Below are positions 6,677 through 12,886 of a DNA stretch of 12,886 nucleotides, piece by piece (the first letter of the stretch is position 1; each line of letters opens with the position of its first letter). Location of the stretch: positions 1-12,886 of the forward strand of contig DAIRET010000078.1 in the NCBI GenBank assembly GCA_036795455.1, written 5' to 3'. A model generated the notes under the pieces. The model made no database searches. It saw nothing but the letters and a program-made list of their open reading frames with translations, and was not told where the DNA came from. The translations under genes were made by a program, and so were the position numbers. The DNA comes from DAIRET01 sp036795455. Its GTDB lineage: Bacteria > Bacteroidota > Ignavibacteria > Ignavibacteriales > Ignavibacteriaceae.

Positions 6677-7564
6677 CATTTTCCAGATATCACATGTTAG
6701 AAATCTTGAGAATGGATGAATGTATTGATTGAATGGAGAGCTTTGTGCCATTACTGGTAAGTCAAGATAGTAATAACCTTCTAACTCAGCTAAAAATCGT
6801 GTATAAACCATGAACAGATTCGATACAAAAGTATAACTTATCCTTGTTTGTCCATCCCCCTCTTTTCGTTGAATATCATTTTGTGAAATCCCGACTACTT
6901 TAACGCTGTGTCCAACAAATTTTTCCATTAGAACTTTATCAATAAAGATTTTGGGCATTCTATCTTTAGTTGTGGTTTTCAATGAGATAACAATTTCATC
7001 CGGGTCTATACTTGTGGCATTTGATTTTACACTTTTAAAAGGAGAAATAATCACATCTGTTTCACACCTATAGTATTTATCTCCATCTTCTGTTTTATAT
7101 GGAATCTTTAATGTAACTTTCTTCATGGATATTTCTAAGGAAGTTATCAAAGTTCGTATCATTTCTTCAAATCGGTTGCCAACATGTTTCCTGGCACTGT
7201 TCGCTTGAACCATAAGATCAAGTCCAATACCCATAGCTTGTTGTATTGTATAAACAATACTGTCAATTAAATTGTATTCCTCAATAGCGAATTCTCTTTC
7301 TCCATTTTGGATACGCTGTAGTAATTGCTCGAAGTTGTTAAAATCTTCACCGAACTTTTCAGAATGCAATATGAACAAATCCTTTTTATAAGGACGTATA
7401 GGTTTTTTTGTTCCTGCGATATTGGAAGAACCTATAATATAGCCACCATACTCAATTTTTTCATCCAGAACTTCCGGGATATAATTCAGAATGCGATAAG
7501 TAATATCTCTGAATTGCACTAAGTTATTTTTTGAAGTTTGTAAATCTTCAGACAAAGGAATCAT
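6665..7564 (-). CDS. Putative type II restriction endonuclease (PD-(D/E)XK, EcoRII/NgoMIV-like active site)
   Basis: This protein of 299 residues is the likely nuclease partner of the convergent methyltransferase, with which it overlaps tail to tail by 12 bases. Candidate catalytic residues, numbered from the ATG, are Glu133 in GNRFEEM, Asp170 in RCETDVIIS, then Lys196 in the run SLKTTTKDRM (Lys200, Arg202) and Asp209, 13 residues after Lys196. The EcoRII/NgoMIV/Cfr10I group has the same order, including K-T-T-C-K-D-R in EcoRII as I recall it, with a Glu 13 residues after the Lys; here that position is Asp. The ATG at 7564 is chosen because GGAG lies five bases before it; an in-frame TTG at 7579 would add five residues but has no such site. 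No strong promoter is visible in the 74 bases from menE, so read-through from the men operon is possible. The target sequence cannot be read from the protein. Confidence 0.72.
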   Translation of the reverse strand: MIPLSEDLQTSKNNLVQFRDITYRILNYIPEVLDEKIEYGGYIIGSSNIAGTKKPIRPYKKDLFILHSEKFGEDFNNFEQLLQRIQNGEREFAIEEYNLIDSIVYTIQQAMGIGLDLMVQANSARKHVGNRFEEMIRTLITSLEISMKKVTLKIPYKTEDGDKYYRCETDVIISPFKSVKSNATSIDPDEIVISLKTTTKDRMPKIFIDKVLMEKFVGHSVKVVGISQNDIQRKEGDGQTRISYTFVSNLFMVYTRFLAELEGYYYLDLPVMAQSSPFNQYIHPFSRFLTCDIWKMLRP

Positions 7565-7638
7565 CTTTTCTCCATTCAAAGAAATAATTAATATCTTATC
7601 CTAATATAAAAAATAAAATATTAAGAGTTTCCACATCC

Positions 7639-9153
7639 TTAGAGCATCATCTTTTGTAAACATTTCTTTACCTCGTCTTTGCGAACCTTTCCTAATGTGG
7701 TTTTGGGAATTTCTGATGTGAATGTAATCCTTTTCGGAACTTTATAGGACGCCATTTTTTCTTTCAAAAAGGTTTTAATGTTCTCTTCTGTAAGTGTTTT
7801 TTCTGCCTTTAAAACAATTACAGCAACAACAATTTCTCCCCATTCATCATCAGGAATTCCAACGACTACTGCATCAGCTATCAACGGGTGGGTAAGTAAA
7901 AGTTTTTCGATTTCAAAAGAGTTGATGTTTTCTCCACCGGAAATAATTAAATCGTTTCTACGGTTTGAAATGTATAAATAACCATCCTCATCCAGGTAGC
8001 CGTAATCGCCGGAGTAATAAAAACCGTTTTGGAATTTCATTTGGTTGATTTCATGTGCATTCAGATAGCCGTGAGTTACAGTTGGTGAAGAAATTGCAAT
8101 TTCACCTACAGATAAAGGAGGTAAAGGATTTTTGCATTCGTCTAATATTTTAATTTCAACTCCGGGCAGGGGAGAACCGGCTGATTCTATTTTTTCGTTA
8201 AAATTTTCAGGTGTTAAAAGAGAAATAAATGCAGAAGTTTCTGTTGAACCGTAAACTTTACAAATCTTCCATCCATCAAGAATTGCATTTTTAATTAGAT
8301 CAGAATCAAGCGGTCCGCCTCCAAGTAAAAGATACTTCAATCCCGGGTTTGGCTTTATTCCTTCTTCTATTAACCTTTTAAACTGTGTTGAGACTAACGA
8401 AAACTTATCCGGGTCTGTTTCCGTGATTGTGGAAACGAGATCATCAGTATTAAGTGAAGCGGGAATAATTAATTTTGAGTTGCTGAATAATGACCTGGTG
8501 AAAATCGAAAATCCACCGATATGATAAAGAGGGAGACTTAATAACCATTTATCTTCTTTATTTCCTTTTAAGATGGAGTTGGATAAAATAAAACTTTGAA
8601 AAAGATTGTTAAAAGTTAGAGGTACAAGTTTAGCTTGTCCCTCACTACCGGAAGTAGATAAAATAAGGGCAGTCTGTTCTAACTCAATATCAAAATTCTT
8701 TTCGTTTATTGTTTGAGTTGGTTCAGAAATAACTTTTCGTATACTAATTTGATTAATTGATTTTTTCAATCCATCAATCTCATTTTCAACAAAAACTATG
8801 CTTGATTCGATGCGGGAAAGTAAATCAGAAATTTCATCTGGTGTAAGCCTGTTATTTATCGGGAATGGTACTGCTTTTAACTTCCAGAGAGAAAGAGAAA
8901 GCAATATAATGTAAAAAGGATTATCGCAGTACATGGGGACAATCGTATTCTTTTTAATACCGATTGAATGTATGTATGAAGCTATTTTTCTGGTTATCTC
9001 ATCAAGACTTTCCTGTTCAATTTGAATGAAATTCTTTGTGAAATGTTTGTACTTATACTTCGGAAATAATTCAAAACGACCCGGAACTATAATTGAAAAG
9101 CCATCCGAATTAATAACCGGATTTGTTAATGAGCCATTCATATCAGAGCCCAT
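7639..9153 (-). CDS. menE: o-Succinylbenzoate-CoA ligase (MenE)
   Basis: MenE adenylates o-succinylbenzoate with ATP and joins it to CoA, supplying the substrate of MenB. The 504 residues show the ANL-superfamily order: P-loop STSGSEGQAK at 166-175, LPLYHIGG at 207-214 with the His211 expected to contact the substrate, YGSTET at 301-306, YSGDYGYLDEDG at 380-391, the hinge NRRNDLIISGGENI at 397-410, and a C-terminal LGKVRK with the probable catalytic Lys489. The P-loop is unusual: the normal Pro-Lys-Gly is Ala-Lys-Leu, with the Lys kept. Context (menA six bases upstream, menB and menH before it) separates it from other acyl-CoA synthetases. It starts at ATG 9153 just after the menA TGA, with little Shine-Dalgarno, suggesting translational coupling; Met5 is an alternative start. 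It is the last men gene here. Confidence 0.93.
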   Translation of the reverse strand: MGSDMNGSLTNPVINSDGFSIIVPGRFELFPKYKYKHFTKNFIQIEQESLDEITRKIASYIHSIGIKKNTIVPMYCDNPFYIILLSLSLWKLKAVPFPINNRLTPDEISDLLSRIESSIVFVENEIDGLKKSINQISIRKVISEPTQTINEKNFDIELEQTALILSTSGSEGQAKLVPLTFNNLFQSFILSNSILKGNKEDKWLLSLPLYHIGGFSIFTRSLFSNSKLIIPASLNTDDLVSTITETDPDKFSLVSTQFKRLIEEGIKPNPGLKYLLLGGGPLDSDLIKNAILDGWKICKVYGSTETSAFISLLTPENFNEKIESAGSPLPGVEIKILDECKNPLPPLSVGEIAISSPTVTHGYLNAHEINQMKFQNGFYYSGDYGYLDEDGYLYISNRRNDLIISGGENINSFEIEKLLLTHPLIADAVVVGIPDDEWGEIVVAVIVLKAEKTLTEENIKTFLKEKMASYKVPKRITFTSEIPKTTLGKVRKDEVKKCLQKMML

Positions 9154-9159
9154 TAATCA

Positions 9160-10044
9160 TCACAAAAGAAATCCTAACGAAAAAAGGAGTCCGAAGATTG
9201 CTGAAAATTTTGCAGTCAGTTCTAATGTTTTATTTAATTGCGGACCTGTCAACTTAAACATCATTAATATTAATTTATATGCGATAGGTAAAGTAAGATA
9301 AGGGAGGAAAACCCATCCTTTAACATCGTAACTTAAGAAGATAATTAACGGAACTATAAAAGAAGCAGTCATTAAAATAATAAACTCGTATCTCGAAAAC
9401 GTTTTTCCGAGTTTTACAGCGAGTGTATTTTTGCCGGCACGTTTATCCTGCTCAAGATCACGGTAGTTATTAACAACAAGAATATTTGTTACCAACGCAC
9501 CAACCGGTATTGAAGCTATTAAAGATATTGTTGAGAATTCTCCTGTGTTCAAATAGTAAGTTCCAATTGTTCCAATCAATCCAAAGAATATAAATGCTGC
9601 AAAATCTCCCAAGCCGTGATAAGCTAAAGGATATGGACCCGACGTATATGCCAATCCAGCTAAAATTGAAAGTATACCTATAATCAGAATTACGACACCT
9701 CCAAGATAAATCAGATACAAACCAAGCATGAAAGCTGTAAAGAAAACTATAAAAATTGCTGTTTTCATTTGCGAAGTTGTAATCAATCCTTCGTTAATAA
9801 CACGCAGGGGACCAACTCGTTCTTTAGAATCAGCACCCCTGATAAAGTCCTGTAAGTCATTCGAAAAGTTAGTTCCAATCTGGATTAAAATAGAACAAAC
9901 AAGTGCTACAACCGATGCTAATAAATTTATTTCTCCTTCTGCATTGGCAATCGAAGTTCCGACTATCACCGGGACGAATGCTGCGAAAAGAGTTTTCGGG
10001 CGGCTTGCAAGCACCCATATTTCGAATTTGTTGTAATTCTTCAT
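9160..10044 (-). CDS. menA: 1,4-Dihydroxy-2-naphthoate polyprenyltransferase (MenA)
   Basis: MenA is the membrane prenyltransferase that attaches the isoprenoid tail to 1,4-dihydroxy-2-naphthoate, giving demethylmenaquinone. The 294-residue protein is strongly hydrophobic with about eight to nine membrane helices. It carries both UbiA-superfamily aspartate motifs: NFSNDLQDFIRGAD (Asp63 and Asp66) and NNYRDLEQDKRAGK at 192-205 (Asp196, Asp200), which bind the prenyl diphosphate through Mg2+. The start ASRPKTLFAAFVPVIVGT and the segment YTSGPYPLAYHGLGD are typical of MenA rather than UbiA. The ATG lies nine bases after the menB stop, without a clear Shine-Dalgarno, and the TGA stop is six bases before menE. 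The methyltransferase MenG/UbiE that completes menaquinone is not in the window. Confidence 0.96.
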   Translation of the reverse strand: MKNYNKFEIWVLASRPKTLFAAFVPVIVGTSIANAEGEINLLASVVALVCSILIQIGTNFSNDLQDFIRGADSKERVGPLRVINEGLITTSQMKTAIFIVFFTAFMLGLYLIYLGGVVILIIGILSILAGLAYTSGPYPLAYHGLGDFAAFIFFGLIGTIGTYYLNTGEFSTISLIASIPVGALVTNILVVNNYRDLEQDKRAGKNTLAVKLGKTFSRYEFIILMTASFIVPLIIFLSYDVKGWVFLPYLTLPIAYKLILMMFKLTGPQLNKTLELTAKFSAIFGLLFSLGFLL

Positions 10045-10053
10045 TTACTATAT

Positions 10054-10887
10054 TTAAGGTAGTTTAGGATATTTATTGAAATCCGGTTTTCTTTTTTCAA
10101 TATATGCTTTTTTCCCTTCCTGGGCTTCTTCTGTCATATAGTATAACAAAGTTGCATTGCCTGCAAGTTCCTGGATTCCTTGTTGTCCGTCAAGTTCAGC
10201 ATTAAATGCTGATTTAAGCAGACGAATAGCCAATGGTGATTTCTCAAGGATTTCGTAAGCCCATTTAACACCTTCTTCTTCAAGTTGAGATACGGGTACA
10301 ACTTTATTTACCAATCCCATATCAAGTGCTTCCTGAGCATTATATTGACGGCACAAGTACCAGATTTCGCGAGACTTTTTTTGTCCCACTATTCTTGCAA
10401 GATAACTTGACCCGAATCCTCCATCGAAACTGCCGACTTTCGGTCCTGTTTGACCAAAAACTGCATTATCGGCAGCGATAGTAAGATCACAAACAACATG
10501 AAGAACATGTCCGCCGCCAATTGCATATCCGGCAACAAGTGCAATTACAGGTTTCGGCATACTGCGAATTAATTTTTGCAAATCAAGTACGTTCAATCTT
10601 GGAACGCCATCTTTTCCGACGTAACCTTTATCGCCGCGAATTCTTTGATCGCCTCCGGAACAGAAAGCATATTTCCCGTCTTTCGCAGGACCTGCCCCGG
10701 TCAACAATACTACACCGATTTCCTGGTCTTCTCTTGCATCTGCAAAAGCGTCATACATTTCTATTACTGTTTCCGGTCGGAATGCATTTCGTACTTCCGG
10801 TCGATTAATTGTAACTTTTGCAATTCCATCCATCTTTTCGTAGATGATATCTTGATACTCTTTAACTTTGTTCCATTTGAATGCCAT
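10054..10887 (-). CDS. menB: 1,4-Dihydroxy-2-naphthoyl-CoA synthase (MenB), bicarbonate-dependent type
   Basis: MenB is a crotonase-fold enzyme that closes the second ring of menaquinone by intramolecular Claisen condensation of o-succinylbenzoyl-CoA. The 277 residues are close to the E. coli protein throughout: FCSGGDQRIRGDKGYVG at 75-91, GYAIGGGHVLH at 120-130 forming the oxyanion-hole region, FGQTGPKVGSFDGGFGSSY at 144-162, REIWYLCRQY, and a C-terminal KRKPDF. Gly148 in QTGP and Trp176 mark the type that uses bound bicarbonate as the catalytic base; the other type has Asp in place of this Gly. The ATG overlaps the menH stop by one base (TAATG), implying coupled translation. A GAGG lies eight bases before the start. 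Function is among the most certain in the window. Confidence 0.98.
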   Translation of the reverse strand: MAFKWNKVKEYQDIIYEKMDGIAKVTINRPEVRNAFRPETVIEMYDAFADAREDQEIGVVLLTGAGPAKDGKYAFCSGGDQRIRGDKGYVGKDGVPRLNVLDLQKLIRSMPKPVIALVAGYAIGGGHVLHVVCDLTIAADNAVFGQTGPKVGSFDGGFGSSYLARIVGQKKSREIWYLCRQYNAQEALDMGLVNKVVPVSQLEEEGVKWAYEILEKSPLAIRLLKSAFNAELDGQQGIQELAGNATLLYYMTEEAQEGKKAYIEKRKPDFNKYPKLP

Positions 10888-11726
10888 TAAGTGTCCTCTT
10901 TTTTGTGGCTTATCGAAATTAAAAATTCTTTTATCAAATTTACAAAAACTTCCGGTTTTTCAAGATGGACATTATGTCCCGCATTTTCTACAACCACATG
11001 TTTTGCTCCGGGAATAAGTTTCACCATTTCAGTGTTAATCGAAGTAAACTTTTTATCCTCTTCCCCGGTAATTAACAAAGTAGGAATCTGTGACAGTCTG
11101 AGTCTTTCCCATACAGAAATCATTTTCCCGGTTCCAAATCCATGTAAAGAATTTTTCAACCCTCTAGGATTGTTTTTTAATTTTTCGATTTTAATTTGTT
11201 GTTGTATTTCTATGGGTAGTTTTTTTTGAGATTTGAAAAGTTCGAGGTTTGTCCAGTATTCTACAAAGTCATCAATTCCATTTTGCTCAATGCGTTTGGA
11301 TAGATATTCATCTTGAAGTATGCGGGATTTTCTCTCCGATTCACTTTGCAATCCTGCCGTTGTGCTTTCAAGAATAATTGCGTCGATATTTTTTTGATGA
11401 TTTACTGCGTAAGTTAAAGCAACTCTTCCACCCATAGAATAACCGGCGAGGATGACATGCTTTAGGTCTAAAAAAACAATAACAGAATTAATTACTTTAT
11501 TCAGAAAAACAGATTCATAATATCGAAGAGGTTCGGGTGAATCGCTTCTTCCATGTCCCGGAAAATCAATAGTAACTTTGCAAATGTTTTCCGGCAATTT
11601 AGAAATTACATTTTTCCAGTCTTTTCCCGAACCTGAAAAACCGTGAATAAAAATAATCGAGTGGTCAGCCGTTTCAGACAAAAAAACTTCAATGTTAATA
11701 TTAATTCCGTCAACCGGTATCAGCAT
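10887..11726 (-). CDS. menH: Alpha/beta hydrolase, probable SHCHC synthase (MenH)
   Basis: MenH removes pyruvate from the MenD product SEPHCHC to give 2-succinyl-6-hydroxy-2,4-cyclohexadiene-1-carboxylate. The 279-residue alpha/beta hydrolase has IHGFSGSGKDW at 27-37, DFPGHGRSDSP at 54-64, the nucleophile elbow GYSMGGR with Ser97, Asp224 in TGEEDKKF, and His251 in AGHNVHLEKP, giving a complete Ser-Asp-His triad. SMGGR and ESTTAGL resemble MenH specifically. General alpha/beta hydrolases share much of this pattern, but the position directly before menB makes MenH the best assignment. It starts 14 bases after the dacB stop and overlaps menB by one base. There is no signal peptide, so it is cytoplasmic. 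Confidence 0.9.
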   Translation of the reverse strand: MLIPVDGININIEVFLSETADHSIIFIHGFSGSGKDWKNVISKLPENICKVTIDFPGHGRSDSPEPLRYYESVFLNKVINSVIVFLDLKHVILAGYSMGGRVALTYAVNHQKNIDAIILESTTAGLQSESERKSRILQDEYLSKRIEQNGIDDFVEYWTNLELFKSQKKLPIEIQQQIKIEKLKNNPRGLKNSLHGFGTGKMISVWERLRLSQIPTLLITGEEDKKFTSINTEMVKLIPGAKHVVVENAGHNVHLEKPEVFVNLIKEFLISISHKKEDT

Positions 11727-11740
11727 TGTAATACACCGGT

Positions 11741-12886
11741 TTACTCATACTCGGCGAGAATTTCACAAATCCGGTTTTGGTACCCGGTAGCCCTTGAAGT
11801 TTTACCGAAATGGTTTTGAATCATTATCGAGAAAGCAATGATATCTCCGTTTTTAGCATTTACATAACCTGATAAGCAGCTAATTCCGCTTAATGTACCC
11901 GTTTTTGCTTTCACATTATTCTCTGCTGCTGAACCGCGCATTCTATTTTTGAGTGTACCGTCAACTCCTGAAAACGGAAATGAGTCGGAGAGTAATCTGT
12001 ACAGTTCGGGTTGTTCATAATAAAAATATTTCAATACTCCGAGTAATAGTTCTGCGGTTACAAGATTATAATGCGAAACACCCGAACCATCAACAAGGCG
12101 ATAATTACCGGGATTCAAACCGGATGCTATTATAAGACTGTCAATCATTTTAATCCCTTTTGAAGCGGTGGAAGGTTTTCCGAAATATTTTTCTCCCAAA
12201 GCAAACAAAGTCATTTCAGCATTAAGGTTGTTGCTGTTTTTATTTAATTCTTTGATTACCTGTCCGTACGTCCTTGAAAAAGTATGAATCTGTTTTGCAT
12301 TTGGCGGTGTAGTTAAAGTATCAATCTTCCCTTTAAATGAAATATTATTCTTTTCCAACTGCTCTTTGAATAGATTTAGAAAATACTTATGCGGAGCATT
12401 CACATTAAAAGTTCTTGCAACGCTTTGCTGATTTTTATTAATATCACCTGAAATAACAAACTCATCTTTCCGGTCGTAATAATTTCTGATTACATAGAAA
12501 GGATTTTTTACTTTATCAACAAGTTTGGAAGAATTTTTTATTGTGAAATATTCAGTTTCCGGGATTAACTTAATTTTAAGTGAATCACCGGCAACATCAG
12601 GCGTTATTGAGATTGTTATTGTATTTCCATTGATATTCAAAGCGGAGAGATAAGGGGCATCTGTTGAAGGGTCATCATCCCACATCCATCCCATTCCCCA
12701 GAATAGTGAATCTTTATAAGAAATATCGGCATATAAATTTCCTTCTACCCGGGTAATACCAAGTGATTTAACTGCATCAACAAAAGTAGAAAGATTATCA
12801 GTATTGAAGTCAGGATCGCCTCCACCGATGAAGTAAAGGTTTCCCTTCAATATTGAGCCTGTGAGCTTACCAGTATAGTATAATTG
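11741..12886 (-). CDS. dacB: D-alanyl-D-alanine carboxypeptidase/endopeptidase, PBP4 (peptidase S13) family; 5' end outside window
   Basis: PBP4-type enzymes act in the periplasm on peptidoglycan stem peptides, trimming the terminal D-Ala or cutting cross-links. The frame is open to the window edge and 381 residues are visible. The signal peptide and the SxxK active-site motif lie upstream, outside the window. Visible landmarks are ILKGNLYFIGGGDPDF near the start, the second active-site motif Ser-Asn-Asn within NKNSNNLNAEM at visible residues 215-225, LVDGSGVSHYNLVT, and the third motif KTG in VKAKTGTLSG, encoded at 11897-11905. Between the first and second motifs sits the large inserted domain typical of this family. 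menH begins 14 bases after the TAA, so this gene appears to be in the men transcript, perhaps with its promoter upstream of the window. The symbol follows the family name; dacB or pbpG-like naming varies. Confidence 0.93.
   Translation of the reverse strand, partial: QLYYTGKLTGSILKGNLYFIGGGDPDFNTDNLSTFVDAVKSLGITRVEGNLYADISYKDSLFWGMGWMWDDDPSTDAPYLSALNINGNTITISITPDVAGDSLKIKLIPETEYFTIKNSSKLVDKVKNPFYVIRNYYDRKDEFVISGDINKNQQSVARTFNVNAPHKYFLNLFKEQLEKNNISFKGKIDTLTTPPNAKQIHTFSRTYGQVIKELNKNSNNLNAEMTLFALGEKYFGKPSTASKGIKMIDSLIIASGLNPGNYRLVDGSGVSHYNLVTAELLLGVLKYFYYEQPELYRLLSDSFPFSGVDGTLKNRMRGSAAENNVKAKTGTLSGISCLSGYVNAKNGDIIAFSIMIQNHFGKTSRATGYQNRICEILAEYE

Noticed and set aside
7602..7623. TAATAT / ATATTA inverted repeat between menE and the nuclease gene
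   Set aside because: Very low complexity and easily produced by chance in AT-rich DNA; no accompanying -35 makes it a convincing nuclease promoter or terminator.
10521..10890. Plus-strand open frames opposite menB
   Set aside because: They lie wholly antisense to a highly conserved menB and have no recognisable domain or ribosome site.

Overview
The window is an AT-rich, gene-dense bacterial chromosome segment. The gene set (FtsZ, a short-Q-loop cytochrome bd oxidase, the classical menaquinone pathway, PBP4) and the mix of weak and clear Shine-Dalgarno sites suggest a member of the Bacteroidota/Chlorobiota/Ignavibacteriota group. An ignavibacterial-type organism is my best guess, from protein style only; no rRNA or other taxonomic marker is present.

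Left part (1-3654). The 3' two thirds of ftsZ (+) run into a convergent small cysteine-rich protein gene (-), with a long imperfect inverted repeat between them. Divergent from the small gene is cydAB (+), encoding the two core subunits of a quinol-oxidising cytochrome bd oxidase. A perfect 10-bp inverted repeat sits 16 bases before the cydA start.

Middle (3655-7638). This is the most unusual part. A near-consensus promoter is overlapped by a perfect 14-bp-arm palindrome that reaches the start codon of a DnaE-type DNA polymerase gene lacking its whole PHP domain and catalytic palm. The remaining fingers, helix-hairpin-helix and OB modules are intact over 563 codons. Next comes a type II restriction-modification pair, convergent and overlapping by 12 bases: a beta-class DNA methyltransferase carrying an N-terminal MerR-like helix-turn-helix, and a nuclease whose active-site pattern (D-x25-K-T-T-x-K-D-R-x6-D) resembles the EcoRII/NgoMIV group. 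Two direct repeats one helical turn apart lie between the methyltransferase promoter and its start.

Right part (7639-12886, all minus strand). A tightly packed operon reads dacB (5' cut by the window end) - menH - menB - menA - menE, with gaps of 14, -1, 9 and 6 bases. MenH makes SHCHC, MenE activates o-succinylbenzoate, MenB closes the naphthoquinone ring and MenA prenylates it; menF, menD and menC are not in the window. Menaquinol from this pathway is the expected electron donor for the CydAB oxidase encoded at the left. The nuclease gene lies 74 bases downstream of menE on the same strand, so it may receive read-through from the men operon.

No stretch longer than about 180 bases lacks a gene. 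I saw no tRNA, rRNA, CRISPR array, insertion sequence or integrase.
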